64,000 nt of DNA from Acidobacteriota bacterium (GCA_019242475.1 JAFAVK010000127.1:124001-188000); one strand, 5' to 3'. Numbered from the stretch's first letter, positions 1 through 9,615 are shown. The notes: generated from the letters alone by a model not told the origin. A program made the numbers and translations.

Positions 1-722
1 CCGGTGTTGATGGCCGAAGCCTGCCGCTCCGCGTTCGTCATCTGCGCCCAGCTCTTCCCCGTCGTGTCGTCGAAGAGGAAGCGGTCGTAGGCGGTCGGGA
101 AGCCGCTGGGCTGTGAGCCGGTGCTCGGGTTGGTGAAGGAGATGAAGCCGAGGCCGTGGGCGAACTCGTGGATGAGCACCGAGACGAGGTCAACGTCGTC
201 GCCGTGCTTGTTGTCGAGCCCGAGGTAGAAGTGCGTGCCGTCGAGGCAGCCGGTGTTGCCGAGGTTCGAGTTGAACTGCGCGCTGATCTCGGGCTGGCTG
301 GGGTTGAGGTCTCGGCCCGCGATGGCGTTGGCGAGCGCCGCCGAGTACCACGTCCCGGCGACCGGCGCGCCGGTGAAGTCGCGGAACATGCTGACCGAGC
401 CGGCCGCGCCGAGCGTCGCGCCCGACGTGGTGCACGAGAGCCGCGCCCAGCTCGCGGAGATGGTGATGGGCACGTCGCTCTTGATGGTCGCGCCCCAGAC
501 GTTCGCGGCGAACTGGAAGGCGTTGAGCCGCTGCTGGCCGACGGTCGTGCCGTTGTTGCCGCCGACGGGGGCGGCGGGCGTCGGGTCGTTGAAGCCCGTG
601 TTGGCCGAGTCGTTGTTCTGGATGACGATGGTCGCGGCGGCGCGCGCCTCCGAGGCGGCCGAGACCGCCACGGCGAAGGCGAACGCGAAGACGATGAGCT
701 TCGAGATAAAATTCCTCTTCAT
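1..722 (-). CDS. Secreted zinc metalloprotease, partial (C-terminus beyond window)
   Basis: The reading frame is open from an ATG at 722 to the window edge (about 240 residues), so the stop codon is missing. The protein starts with a signal peptide (MKRNF, hydrophobic stretch, cleavage near ARA). It contains HEFAHGLGF near residues 187-195, a zinc-binding HExxHxxGF signature of the metzincin type. The start codon shares one base with the stop of the upstream gene (TGATG), which indicates translational coupling. The likely role is an exported protease made together with the small secreted partner at 724-1243. The family assignment beyond zinc metallopeptidase is open because the C-terminus cannot be seen. 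Confidence 0.8.
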   Translation of the reverse strand, partial: MKRNFISKLIVFAFAFAVAVSAASEARAAATIVIQNNDSANTGFNDPTPAAPVGGNNGTTVGQQRLNAFQFAANVWGATIKSDVPITISASWARLSCTTSGATLGAAGSVSMFRDFTGAPVAGTWYSAALANAIAGRDLNPSQPEISAQFNSNLGNTGCLDGTHFYLGLDNKHGDDVDLVSVLIHEFAHGLGFISFTNPSTGSQPSGFPTAYDRFLFDDTTGKSWAQMTNAERQASAINT

Positions 723-1243
723 CACTTGCTCGACGCCGCCTTTCTGTTAACGCCCGTGCCCGTGGTCGTCGCCGCCTTGTCCGCGCCGGTGAGGAAGGCC
801 GAGGCCGCCTCGGGCGTGTCCACGCAGGACGCAGAGACGGTGCCGTCGTCGTTCCGCCGGGCCATCGTCACGTTCTGGAAGCGGCCCTGGAGATCGACCG
901 AGACCGTGCCGTCCTCTTGCTTCTCCTGCACGAGCCCGTCGGTCGCCTTGTTGCCTTCGAGCTGTTCGGCGAGCTGCTGCGCCTCGGCCTGCGTCAGCGG
1001 CCCCTGCTGCAACGCCTGCGCGTTCACGCGCAGCCTCTTCCCGCCCACTTCGACCGTGACGAAGGGGTCGGCGGCCGCGGCGGCGCGGACGGCCGGCGGC
1101 TGTTGGGCGCTGCGCGACGCGTAGGTGGCGGCGGCCGTCGCGACCCCCGCGACGAGCAGCGCGCACGCGAAGAGCCCCACGCGGAAGGCGCGCGCTCTGC
1201 GCGCGGCCGGCAGGGGCTTCGAGACTCTCTTCGACTTCTTCAT
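722..1243 (-). CDS. Small exported protein, partner of the adjacent metalloprotease
   Basis: A 173-residue protein with a basic N-terminus and one hydrophobic segment (about residues 22-42), which may be a signal peptide or a membrane anchor. The rest is polar and rich in Ala/Thr. I do not recognise a catalytic motif. Its TGA overlaps the ATG of the metalloprotease, so the two are almost certainly co-translated. A chaperone, propeptide-like or regulatory partner for the protease is possible but is inference from position only. The gene begins at ATG 1243 after a purine-rich AGAAGGG stretch. Confidence 0.7.
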   Translation of the reverse strand: MKKSKRVSKPLPAARRARAFRVGLFACALLVAGVATAAATYASRSAQQPPAVRAAAAADPFVTVEVGGKRLRVNAQALQQGPLTQAEAQQLAEQLEGNKATDGLVQEKQEDGTVSVDLQGRFQNVTMARRNDDGTVSASCVDTPEAASAFLTGADKAATTTGTGVNRKAASSK

Positions 1244-1563
1244 GATGGCTACCCTTCTGTTTTAAGACACACGAACGGCTGGCAGACTCGGCCGCGGGGC
1301 CGAAAGCGCCGGGCACCTTTTCGTCAACGGCGCGCGCGGGCGTGCCGGGAAGAATGTTTCGACTGGCCTTACTAAGGATTGCGGACTGACTCGCGGGGTG
1401 CGGGAACCACGCGGGGAGGGCGGGCGTCGGCCCTAACTCCCGCATTTAGACGTTTCGCCCCGCCCGCCAGTTGCACACGCCCGGCGGCAAAAAAGGCCGC
1501 GCCCCGGGCTCTGAGAACACGGGGCGCGGCGTTGTGGCGTCGGGCGGCGGCGTCCGGCGGCTG
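1244..1563. other. Intergenic region, about 320 bp
   Basis: It separates the metalloprotease pair from the larger metalloprotease gene, all on the minus strand. It holds a clear rho-independent terminator at 1489-1530 for the upstream gene. I found no convincing gene in it and could not point to a confident promoter, although the space between 1260 and 1480 must supply one for the 1243 gene. Confidence 0.5.
1489..1530 (-). terminator. Rho-independent terminator after the 1564-4680 metalloprotease
   Basis: Perfect 11-bp GC stem, 1496-1506 pairing with 1520-1530, and a 13-nt loop. On the minus strand the stem is followed (after one C) by six T residues at 1494-1489. It lies 34 nt after the stop codon of the metalloprotease, the expected place. 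Confidence 0.9.
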
Positions 1564-4500
1564 TTAGTTGCCGAAGCGGGTGATGTACTCGTCCGAGGAG
1601 AGGAACGCCTTGACCATCTCCGCGGCGACGGCGTCGCCGTTAAATTGATTCAGCTTGTCGAGCCAGAACTTCCAGCCGGAGAAGTCCGTGTTCGGCCCCG
1701 TGTCGGGGTCGCGCCGCAGGTAGCCGTAGTACTGCATCAGCACGAACGCCCGGTTCTTCTCGTTATTCTGGAGCTGCTGATTCTCGGCCACCGCGCGGAG
1801 CACGGAGGCGCGTGCGCCCGCCACGTCGGCGGTCGCGTTGAACTGCGCGATGAGCGCGTCGCGCTCGCCCGCCGTCAGCGTGATGCCCGCGTTCTGGACG
1901 AGCTTGTCCACGAACTGCGCGGCCGTCAACGTGAGCGGGAAGGCATTCAGGAAGCGCTGGCGCAGGACGAACTCCAGCGCGTACGCCTGCTTGTTAGCCG
2001 CGATTTGCGCCTCCCACGCGCCCTGCCCGACGACGACGTTCTGCCCGATGCGCTGCGTGTCGGGCAGGAACTCGTTGAGCCGGATGACGGGCACCGTGCC
2101 CGCCACGTTCGGCGAGGTCGCGTCGCCGTACGCGGTCTTGTAGACGCGCTCGACGAAGTAGCCCGTGTTCTGGAACTCAATCGAGAGGAAGAAGGCGGCC
2201 GAGACGTTGATCCGCTTGACCTCCTTGCACCCCTCGTCCGCGCCGCAATCCGTGATGTTGCTCTGCCAGAACTGGAAGCCCGAGGCGTCGGGCTCGCGGT
2301 TCAGGAAGTCGAGGTACTGCTGGCGGACGAAGAAGGGCGTGCTGAAGCTCTGGGCGCGGACGGGGCTCGACCCCGTGACGGAGTCGTCCAGGTTGATGGT
2401 GAGCGTGGCCGTCGGGGTCGCGCCGAGCGTCGTCCCCACGGGGTTCGAGAGCGTGAGCCCGAGGGTCTCGACCGGCTCGCCGAAAACGTCATCGACGATG
2501 AAGACGGTGAACGTCTTGCTCGTCTCGTTCGGCCCGAAGACGAGCGTGCCGAGCGCCTGCTCGTAGTCCTTCAGCCGGCTGGCCGAGTTAACCGGGTTGC
2601 CCGCGCCGTCCGAGGTCGCGTAGTCCACGGTCGCCGTGCCCGACACGTCGCCCGTGCGCGTGACGGTGACGACGCGGAAGCCGTTGCCGTCGGTGCCGAG
2701 CCCGCCCCCCGTGCTCTCGTTCACGTTGTAGGCCGAAGAGGAGAACGAGACGCTGCTGGCCGCGGCGTTGTCGGAGAGCTTGATGGTGTAGCTGCCCGTC
2801 GTGGCGTTGTCGAAGGTGGTGGCGGCGATGGTGTAGACGCCCGTCTGCGGCAGCGACAGGAAGCCGTTGACGGGGATGCGCGAGTTGGTGTTGGTGCCGA
2901 GCACGATGTCGTCGTTCTCGGCGACGAGCGTGCCGTCGGGCGCGAAGAGGTAGAGGTAGGTGTCGATGCCGGGCGTCGCCGTGGTGGACATCTCGACGCG
3001 GACGCTCTGGCCGGCGCGCGCGGTGAAGGTGTAAAGGTCTTCGAAGGCGGTCAGGCGGTTGGGCTGCGCCGCGGTGCAGTCGGAGGTCGAGAGCGAGCCG
3101 TCGAGCGTCTGCCCGATGCTGATCTGCGTGGCGCCGGCCGCGCAGGCGGGCGAAGCCTGCTGCGAGATGGCGAACTGCTTGCCCCCGATGTCAACGAAGG
3201 CGCGGCGCGGGCCGTCCGTGCCGTTGTTGGCCGCCACCGTGTAGCCGGTCGAGCCGTTGCCCGAGCCCGCCTCGCTGCCGAACGTGACCCACGAAGCGCC
3301 CTCGGCCACGCCCCAGGCGCAGTTCGAAGTGACGTTGACCGTCCCCGTCCCGCCGGCCGCGGAGAAGAACTGCGAGGCGGGCGTGATGGCGTAGTTGCAG
3401 CCGGGCGAGGTCAGGCGCGCGAGGCATGAGCCGCCCGTCCCCGTCAGGTGGCTGGTGATCTGGTCGCGCGAGAACTGGCAGAAGGACGAAGTGCTCTGCA
3501 CGAAAGAGTTCATGATCGACGGGTTGCAACCGGACGGGACGGGGCTCTCCTGGTCGGTGTGGGTCGCGCCGAAGTTGTGGCCGATCTCGTGGGCGGTGAC
3601 GGCGACGCGGCGCGCGTCGGTGGGGGGCTGGTTGACGAACCTGCTCTGCGAGATGCCGTAGGAGGCGTCGGGGATGTCGCAGACGACGCCGCGGTAGGCG
3701 ATGCCGATGGTCGAGCCGGCGAAGTCCTTGCCCGTGAACATGTGGGTGATGTCGCGCGACGGCGGGCCGCCCACGCCGAAGGAGGCGTCGTAGCTGTTAG
3801 CGAACTCTTCGAGGAGAGTGCTGGCGTCGAGCGAGGTGGAGACGTAAGGGTCGGTGTTGGTCGTCCAGACGCGCTGGAAGACGACCCGCAGGCTGACGCC
3901 GAGATCGTGCTCGTAGATGCCGTCTACCTGCGTCATGATGCTGTTGATGTCGTTATTGACATCGGCCGCGGTGCCGCCGGTCGGCGCGAAGAAGTTATTG
4001 TAGAACTCGAAGTCGGCCTCGGTGGCGATCCTCGCCTCGGGCATCGGCGCGAACACGTCGTCGGCCGGGGGCGTGCCCGCCGCCGCGGAGGTCACGCCGG
4101 CGCGGGCCGCCTCGGCGGCGACCTTGCCGCCCAGCGTGACCTCCTCGCAGTGTGCGTCAGTCGGCTTCAGGCTCGACTCCTCGTAGACGACGAAATCCTT
4201 CGAGCCGGCGGCCGTCGAGAGGTCGCGCGCGGGCTCGACGAAGAAGGTCTGGGCGGGCGTGATGATGATGCCCTGCACCTTCGACCCGTCGAGGAAGAGG
4301 CGGACGACCGTCCCCTCCTGGCCGCGGACGTGGCCGCGGAAGGAGTTCGAGGGCGTGCGGGCCAGCTCGGTCACGACGCCGCCCTCGCCGACGGCCACGG
4401 CGCGGTAGTCGTCCGTGCGCACGTCGAACGGCTCGACCACGAGGTCGAAGTCGCCGCGCGCGGTCTGGAACGTGACCGAGCCCTCCTCGCGCACGGAGCG

Positions 4501-4680
4501 GAGGACTTCGGCCGGGTCGAGCGTCACGGTCTCGAAGCTGGTCAGAACCTGGCCGATCTCTTCGGCGGCGCGGCCCCCCTTCTGGCCCGAGGCGGCGGGC
4601 GAGACGAGCATCGCGGCGGCGGCGCACAGGCAAAGGGCGAGCGCCGGCAACACGGCGCGGGGGTACTTCCTACGATTCAT
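1564..4680 (-). CDS. Secreted reprolysin-like metalloprotease with BACON, PPC, Calx-beta and DUF4214 domains
   Basis: A 1038-residue exported protein. Order: signal peptide (1-32), propeptide-like region, M12B-like catalytic domain with HEIGHNFGATH at 364-374 followed by a Met turn (IMNSF, 389-393), BACON-type beta domain (about 428-508, with the NCAW and SWVTF pattern), pre-peptidase C-terminal domain (about 515-636), Calx-beta repeat (about 640-767), and two DUF4214-like segments (about 783-850 and 895-1038). Known members are exported endopeptidases; the accessory domains probably bind carbohydrate or surface polymers. It is monocistronic, with an extended -10 promoter upstream and a strong terminator downstream. 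The domain combination is typical of Blastocatellia and Acidobacteria. Confidence 0.9.
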   Translation of the reverse strand: MNRRKYPRAVLPALALCLCAAAAMLVSPAASGQKGGRAAEEIGQVLTSFETVTLDPAEVLRSVREEGSVTFQTARGDFDLVVEPFDVRTDDYRAVAVGEGGVVTELARTPSNSFRGHVRGQEGTVVRLFLDGSKVQGIIITPAQTFFVEPARDLSTAAGSKDFVVYEESSLKPTDAHCEEVTLGGKVAAEAARAGVTSAAAGTPPADDVFAPMPEARIATEADFEFYNNFFAPTGGTAADVNNDINSIMTQVDGIYEHDLGVSLRVVFQRVWTTNTDPYVSTSLDASTLLEEFANSYDASFGVGGPPSRDITHMFTGKDFAGSTIGIAYRGVVCDIPDASYGISQSRFVNQPPTDARRVAVTAHEIGHNFGATHTDQESPVPSGCNPSIMNSFVQSTSSFCQFSRDQITSHLTGTGGSCLARLTSPGCNYAITPASQFFSAAGGTGTVNVTSNCAWGVAEGASWVTFGSEAGSGNGSTGYTVAANNGTDGPRRAFVDIGGKQFAISQQASPACAAGATQISIGQTLDGSLSTSDCTAAQPNRLTAFEDLYTFTARAGQSVRVEMSTTATPGIDTYLYLFAPDGTLVAENDDIVLGTNTNSRIPVNGFLSLPQTGVYTIAATTFDNATTGSYTIKLSDNAAASSVSFSSSAYNVNESTGGGLGTDGNGFRVVTVTRTGDVSGTATVDYATSDGAGNPVNSASRLKDYEQALGTLVFGPNETSKTFTVFIVDDVFGEPVETLGLTLSNPVGTTLGATPTATLTINLDDSVTGSSPVRAQSFSTPFFVRQQYLDFLNREPDASGFQFWQSNITDCGADEGCKEVKRINVSAAFFLSIEFQNTGYFVERVYKTAYGDATSPNVAGTVPVIRLNEFLPDTQRIGQNVVVGQGAWEAQIAANKQAYALEFVLRQRFLNAFPLTLTAAQFVDKLVQNAGITLTAGERDALIAQFNATADVAGARASVLRAVAENQQLQNNEKNRAFVLMQYYGYLRRDPDTGPNTDFSGWKFWLDKLNQFNGDAVAAEMVKAFLSSDEYITRFGN

Positions 4681-4764
4681 TCCTATAAGACCTCTACGGG
4701 GAGTATCGGGCTATTAATTTTGGACTTCAGAGGCGGGTTAACGCTCTGGCGAAGCGGACGCGGG

Positions 4765-4773
4765 ATTTTAGCA
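4765..4773 (-). promoter_or_regulatory. Extended -10 promoter for the 1564-4680 gene
   Basis: The minus strand reads TGCTAAAAT at 4773-4765, an extended -10 (TGn plus TAAAAT). The predicted start of transcription is near 4757, giving a leader of about 77 nt. There is no good -35 hexamer, as expected for an extended -10 promoter. Confidence 0.45.
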
Positions 4774-4806
4774 TAGGGCAAAACGGAAGCGCGAGCGGGG
4801 AGGGCT

Positions 4807-7575
4807 CTACCTGAACTTCTGCCCGATCTGCTCGGTGCCGAAGGTGCCGATGCCGTTGAGGCGGAAGCTGAAGACGACGCGGTTCTCGTTCCGGAGGCCG
4901 ACGTTGAAGGTGAAGTACTGGGCGACGACGGCGCAGCAGTCCCAGGCGTGGCCGAAGGTGACGGTCGAGCTGATGAGCGAGGAGCTGCCCTTGCCCGGCC
5001 GGTTCTGGAAGTCGAAGAAGAAGGAGGCGCCGCCGAATGTCCCGCGGTTGCGGTCGCCGAGGAAGACCGAGGGGCTCCACTGCGACCCCTGCAAGGTGCC
5101 CGGCTCGTTGCCCGCCGCGTTGCTGAACTGCCTCAAGGAGGGCGCGAGCGTGATGGCGCGCGTGTAGTAGAAGGTCTGGAAAGCCTCTATCGCGTGCAGC
5201 ACGGCCACGCGGCGGCGCAGGCCGAAGGAGATGGCGAGGTCGCGCAGGCCGCCGCCCTCGCCGAGCGTGTCGATGTCTGTGCGCACGTCGGTGAACAGCT
5301 CCGAGTCGGCGCGCGTCGGCGTGCGCAGGCGCGCCTCGACGTTCATGGGCGAGAAGCGGCGCGGCACGCCCCCGTAGGTGAAGCCGGAGAAATTGTTGAG
5401 GGGGTAGAACTGGTTCCGGCGCCCCGGAATGAGCGCGCCGCCGAAGGTCGGGTCGAAGAAATATTTCTGCCTGACCGTGACCGAGAGGAACTCGAAGGGC
5501 TGGCGCGTCAGCGGCGACTGGCTCTCCTTGAGCGCCGTGAGCCGGCCGCTCACGCGCGTGTTCTTCGGCACGCGCGCGTCCGCCGTTTCCTCCTCCTTCT
5601 CCTTCCCTTCCTTCTCCTTCGCCTCGGCCTCGCGCTCGCGCCGCGCCTCGCGTTCGGAGCGCTCGCCGGCGGTGCGCGGCCCCGCGTCCTCGGGGCGGAC
5701 GCGCCCCGTCTCGCCCGCGCGCGCCGTGCGGCGGCCGACCGATTCGGCCGAGCGGCGGAGGAAGAAGCGGTTGGTGAGTCCGTACTCGAACTCGTTGGTG
5801 TCGGCGACCGCCTCGGTCTCGTCGAAGCGGATGAGCTCGTGGAACACGTCGGAGATGCCGCTGATCTTCCGGTAGGTCAGGTAGGGCTCGACGACGTGGC
5901 GGAACCAGAAGGAGCCGTCGCCGTGCTGGAAGTTTCGGGCGAGGGCCGGCGGGCGCAGGTCGAACTCGAACTCGCCGTAGCCGCGCGTCACGTCCTTCGG
6001 CAGCACGAGGCGCGTCAAAGGGTCGATGGAGTTCGAGTAGTAGGTCGCGCGCGCGCGCGCCGTCAGCGTCAGGCCCCACCCGTCCACGTCGAGCGGCAGC
6101 GTCACGCCCGGGCGGAAGTCGAGCCGCTGCACGATGGAGGGCGTGATGATCGGGTTCTGATTCCCCTCGGCCAGAAACGTCCCGAGGTCTTCGACCGTCT
6201 CCTTGCGGCTCATGCCCTCGACGCTGCTCTCGTAGGAGAAGTAGACGGGCAGCTTATCTTTCAGCCAGGAGACGAGCCCCGGCCGCTTCTCGAACGAGAT
6301 GCCCGGCAGGGAGCGCGTGCGCACGCGGATGGTCGGGATGCTTGTGACCTGCGTGCGCGCGATGAAGTTGAAGGAGTAGGCGCCGACGTTCTTGTTGACG
6401 AAGACCTGCGAGCGCTCCTCCGGCGAGATGGCGAGCTGGATCGAGTCGGAGAAGATTTGTCGGAAGGCGAGGTTCGAGGTGATGTTGATGTCGGCGGCGG
6501 CGAGGAACCCGTTCGGGAAGTAGTGGACGCCGTCAACGTAAAAACTCGAACCGCCCTGGTTGGGGTGGTCTGCGTCCTGCTTCGGCCCGAGCACGCGATC
6601 CTTGACGGTGTAGAAGCCGAGGTTGAGGAACGAGCGCGAGTTGGCGCGCGTGCGTAAGTCCGCGCCGAAGCCGAGGCCGCGCTTCGTGTAGATGTCGTTG
6701 CGGAAGGTGATGTCGGCCGAGCGCCCGAGGGTCTGGTAGTAGGCGTTCGAGAAGCGCATCCCCTTCTCGCCCGAGCCGGAGAAGGTCGGCGTGAGGAAGC
6801 CCGACGCGCGGTCGCGCTGCTTGATGGAGACGGACGCGTACGGGAGCCAGAAGACTGGCACGCCCTTGACGAGCAGGCGCGGCTTCGAGAGCTTCACCTT
6901 GTCGGCGAGCTTGATGGTGGCGCGCGCGGTCTTGAAGCTCCACTTGGGCGTCTCGTCGTCGCCGCAGGCCGTGACCTCGCCGTTGATGATGACGATGGTG
7001 TCGCACGAGAGCTTCTCGACGCGGTCGGCGGTGAAGTACATGATGGTGCCGTCCTGCGTCTGGTTGGTGAAGCCCGTCGAGTTCTCGAACGAGCCGGTCT
7101 TGGTGGCGTAGTTCCAATCGGCGCGCGACCCCGTGATGCGCTGGAACTCGCCCTGGTCGAAGACGACGTTGCCCTCGGCGACGACGCGGCTCTTCGCCTC
7201 GTAGTCGGTCACCTTGTCGGCCTGGAGGCGGTAGATGCCGACGCGCACGTCCACGTTCCCCTCGAAGACGGTGACGTGGCTGCCCTCGGCGCCGGTGACG
7301 CTCTGGCGGTCGGAGCGGATGTCGATCACGTCGGACGGCTGCGTCCCCTGCGAGCCTTCGGGCCGGGTGCGCGGGCGCGGGCGGACGACGGGCCTGTCCT
7401 GCGAGAGCGGGTTGACGTTGGGCGTGTCGGTGACGGGATTCTCGACCTTGCGGTCTACGGGGTTGGTCTGCTGCTGCGCGCGCGCGGGCGCGGCCAAAGA
7501 GACAACCGCGCAGACGAGCAGGAGCAGCAACGTCGGCGCAGGGCCTCGCCTGTGTTCAGGAACGTAAGCGCGCAA
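4807..7575 (-). CDS. lptD: LPS-assembly outer-membrane protein LptD
   Basis: A 922-residue protein that inserts lipopolysaccharide into the outer leaflet together with LptE. It has a signal peptide (about 1-33), an N-terminal OstA/LptA-like beta-jellyroll (about 82-200, with repeated EGNV motifs) and a beta-barrel from about 230, including the conserved VPVFWLPY segment at 239-246. Two Cys near 191 and 204 are visible. It carries an unusual insert of charged residues at about 608-675, almost all Arg/Glu/Lys. No ATG begins this frame: TTG at 7575 is the best available start, so the N-terminus is uncertain by a few codons. It shows that the organism has an LPS-type outer membrane. Confidence 0.9.
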   Translation of the reverse strand: MRAYVPEHRRGPAPTLLLLLVCAVVSLAAPARAQQQTNPVDRKVENPVTDTPNVNPLSQDRPVVRPRPRTRPEGSQGTQPSDVIDIRSDRQSVTGAEGSHVTVFEGNVDVRVGIYRLQADKVTDYEAKSRVVAEGNVVFDQGEFQRITGSRADWNYATKTGSFENSTGFTNQTQDGTIMYFTADRVEKLSCDTIVIINGEVTACGDDETPKWSFKTARATIKLADKVKLSKPRLLVKGVPVFWLPYASVSIKQRDRASGFLTPTFSGSGEKGMRFSNAYYQTLGRSADITFRNDIYTKRGLGFGADLRTRANSRSFLNLGFYTVKDRVLGPKQDADHPNQGGSSFYVDGVHYFPNGFLAAADINITSNLAFRQIFSDSIQLAISPEERSQVFVNKNVGAYSFNFIARTQVTSIPTIRVRTRSLPGISFEKRPGLVSWLKDKLPVYFSYESSVEGMSRKETVEDLGTFLAEGNQNPIITPSIVQRLDFRPGVTLPLDVDGWGLTLTARARATYYSNSIDPLTRLVLPKDVTRGYGEFEFDLRPPALARNFQHGDGSFWFRHVVEPYLTYRKISGISDVFHELIRFDETEAVADTNEFEYGLTNRFFLRRSAESVGRRTARAGETGRVRPEDAGPRTAGERSEREARREREAEAKEKEGKEKEEETADARVPKNTRVSGRLTALKESQSPLTRQPFEFLSVTVRQKYFFDPTFGGALIPGRRNQFYPLNNFSGFTYGGVPRRFSPMNVEARLRTPTRADSELFTDVRTDIDTLGEGGGLRDLAISFGLRRRVAVLHAIEAFQTFYYTRAITLAPSLRQFSNAAGNEPGTLQGSQWSPSVFLGDRNRGTFGGASFFFDFQNRPGKGSSSLISSTVTFGHAWDCCAVVAQYFTFNVGLRNENRVVFSFRLNGIGTFGTEQIGQKFR

Positions 7576-7656
7576 GAGTATGAGCCGAAAGCCTCCCAGT
7601 GGCGAAACGCGCCGATGCTAACACGCGCCCCCGAAGCCGACAAGCACGCCCCTTTT

Positions 7657-7687
7657 AATTTGAAATTTCAGATTTGAAATTTCAAAT
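7657..7687. repeat. AT-rich heptad palindrome (ATTTGAA/ATTTCAA)
   Basis: Alternating heptamers ATTTGAA and ATTTCAR in an otherwise GC-rich region between divergent lptD and the 7771 gene. The same motif recurs at 49577-49608 and 51421-51452. It could form a hairpin or cruciform on either strand. Confidence 0.8.
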
Positions 7688-7770
7688 CCCTCTGCGTCTC
7701 AAAGTTCCCGTGTTAACTTTCCTGAACCCGACCGCCCCCGCGACGTTAGCTTCACGAGGAGTTTCAGCCG

Positions 7771-9615
7771 ATGCGTTCCTTATCTCACCTGTGGGTCGTC
7801 ATACTCCCGGCGCTGTGCGTCGCGTTAACGTCCGGCGCGCGCGCGCCGGCGCAGACCGGCGTGCAGTGGTCGCCCGAGCCCTCTTCGCTCTGCGGGCGCG
7901 ACAACGCGCTGGCGCTGGTGCGGCAGCAGCTCGACGCCTCGAAGGCTCTTAACGACGACGCACGGCGCGTGGCCGTCATGCTCCGCGCGGCCGACCTGCT
8001 CTGGCCCTACCGGCAGGACGAGGCGCGCGAGGTCTTCTCCGCGGCCTTCGACGCGGCGAAGCGCGACTTCAAAGAGAAGGGCGACGCGCCGCGGCGTGAG
8101 GGGCTCGGGCTCCTGGTCGATGTCCCCGATCAGCGCTACGTCGTCATCCGCGCCGTGGCGAGGCGCGACCAGGCGTGGGCGAAGCGGCTGACCGAAGAGG
8201 TTCTGAAGGCGGACGCGCAGGAGGCGGAGACTTCGAAGGCGACTTCGGCCGCCGCGCGCGAGGAGGCGGACTTGCGGACGGCCGCGAAGCTGCTCGAAGC
8301 CGCCTACGCGCTCCTGCCCGCAGACCCGCAGGGGGCCGCCGCCTTCGCGGCGAACAGCCTGAAGTTCCCGGCCGGCATGCCCCTCACGATGTTCATGTAC
8401 CGACTCGCAGAGGTTGACCAGAAGACGGCCGACCGCTTCTACAGGCAGGCGCTCGCCGCCTACGGCGAAAGGCCCGCGCGCGAGTTCCTCTACCTCTCCG
8501 CCTACCCCTTCGGCCTGAACGAGACGGGCGACATGCCCTGGTCGGGGGGGTACCTAGTCCCTCCCGCGTTCGCGCCCGACCCCGCGCTGAAGAGGCTCTT
8601 CGTCCAGACGCTCCTGCGCCGCGCCAACCAGGCGCTACAGGTTCCCCCGGACGAAGGCGACAACTACAACGGCTTCCCCGGCACGGGGCACATCCTCCAA
8701 GTCCTGACCCGTCTTGAGCCGCTCGTGCGCAGAGACCTGCCCGACCTCGCGGGCGCGTCGGAGCAGGCGCGCAACAACCTTCTGAGTTCCCTCTCGCAGC
8801 CCGAACGGGACGCGTTCCAGAGGTCTCTGCCCGCGCAAACCCCTCCGGCGCCGCAGACGTTCGACGAGCGGGTCGAGGCGGCCGAGCGCGAAGCGAGCAA
8901 GCGCGACTACCTCCTGTCGGAGGCGATTCTCGACGCCGGCCCCGCGGAGAATGCGGAACGCGTGGCCGCCGCCGCGGACAAGATCGGCGACGCGCAGGCG
9001 CGCGCGCAGTTGCTCGACTGGTTCTACTTCGGCCGCGCGCAGGCGGCCGTCAAGAGCGGCCAGCTCGAAGAGGCCACGCGGCTCGCGTCGAAGGTGGAGG
9101 AGATGGATCAGCGCGCCTACCTCTACTCCGAGATTGCAAAAGCGTCCCTGCCCAAACTCGAAACGCAGAACCAGGCGCGCGTGCTGCTCGACGAGATCGT
9201 CGCGACGGCGGCGAAAAGGCCCGACAGCGTCGTCGCCGCCCGCGCGCTGTTCGCGGCCGCCTACATGTATTCGAAGTTCGACACGAACCGCGCGCTCGCC
9301 GTCATGGCCGAGGCCGTCAAGTCCGTCAACAGCGTCGAAGCCGCGGACTTCTCCCAACAGGACATCTTCAGGAAGATCGAGGGGAAGAACTTCGGGTACT
9401 ACGCCTCCTTCAGGACGCCGGGCTTCGACCCCGAGAACGCCTTCCGCGAGATGGCGAAGGTTGACTTCGACGGCGCGCTCTCGCTGGCGGGCACGCTCGC
9501 GGACAAGGCGCTGCGCGCGCGGACGACGCTGGCGCTGGCGGAGTTCTGCCTTCAACGCGCGGCCGAACAGGAGAAGCAGGAAAGGCAAAAGGCAAAGGGC
9601 AAAGGGCAAAAGTGA
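7771..9615 (+). CDS. Exported alpha-helical protein of unknown function
   Basis: A 614-residue protein with a signal peptide (about 1-28, ending near APAQ). The remainder is almost entirely helical, rich in Ala, Glu and Arg, with several short degenerate helix-turn-helix units reminiscent of TPR, but I cannot assign a family. The start ATG follows a GAGGAGTTTCAG sequence. The last dozen residues (QKAKGKGQK) are encoded by the heptamer array at 9581-9670, so the C-terminal tail is repeat-derived and basic. Function is not known; a periplasmic scaffold role would be inference. Confidence 0.75.
   Translation: MRSLSHLWVVILPALCVALTSGARAPAQTGVQWSPEPSSLCGRDNALALVRQQLDASKALNDDARRVAVMLRAADLLWPYRQDEAREVFSAAFDAAKRDFKEKGDAPRREGLGLLVDVPDQRYVVIRAVARRDQAWAKRLTEEVLKADAQEAETSKATSAAAREEADLRTAAKLLEAAYALLPADPQGAAAFAANSLKFPAGMPLTMFMYRLAEVDQKTADRFYRQALAAYGERPAREFLYLSAYPFGLNETGDMPWSGGYLVPPAFAPDPALKRLFVQTLLRRANQALQVPPDEGDNYNGFPGTGHILQVLTRLEPLVRRDLPDLAGASEQARNNLLSSLSQPERDAFQRSLPAQTPPAPQTFDERVEAAEREASKRDYLLSEAILDAGPAENAERVAAAADKIGDAQARAQLLDWFYFGRAQAAVKSGQLEEATRLASKVEEMDQRAYLYSEIAKASLPKLETQNQARVLLDEIVATAAKRPDSVVAARALFAAAYMYSKFDTNRALAVMAEAVKSVNSVEAADFSQQDIFRKIEGKNFGYYASFRTPGFDPENAFREMAKVDFDGALSLAGTLADKALRARTTLALAEFCLQRAAEQEKQERQKAKGKGQK

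Noticed and set aside
156-1124. Long plus-strand ORF over the metalloprotease pair
   Set aside because: Low-complexity Arg/Val-rich translation, opposite to two genes with signal peptides and a zinc motif; it is an antisense frame artefact of high GC.
1471-3429. 652-codon plus-strand ORF
   Set aside because: Antisense to a multidomain metalloprotease with clear motifs; Arg-rich translation with no domain.
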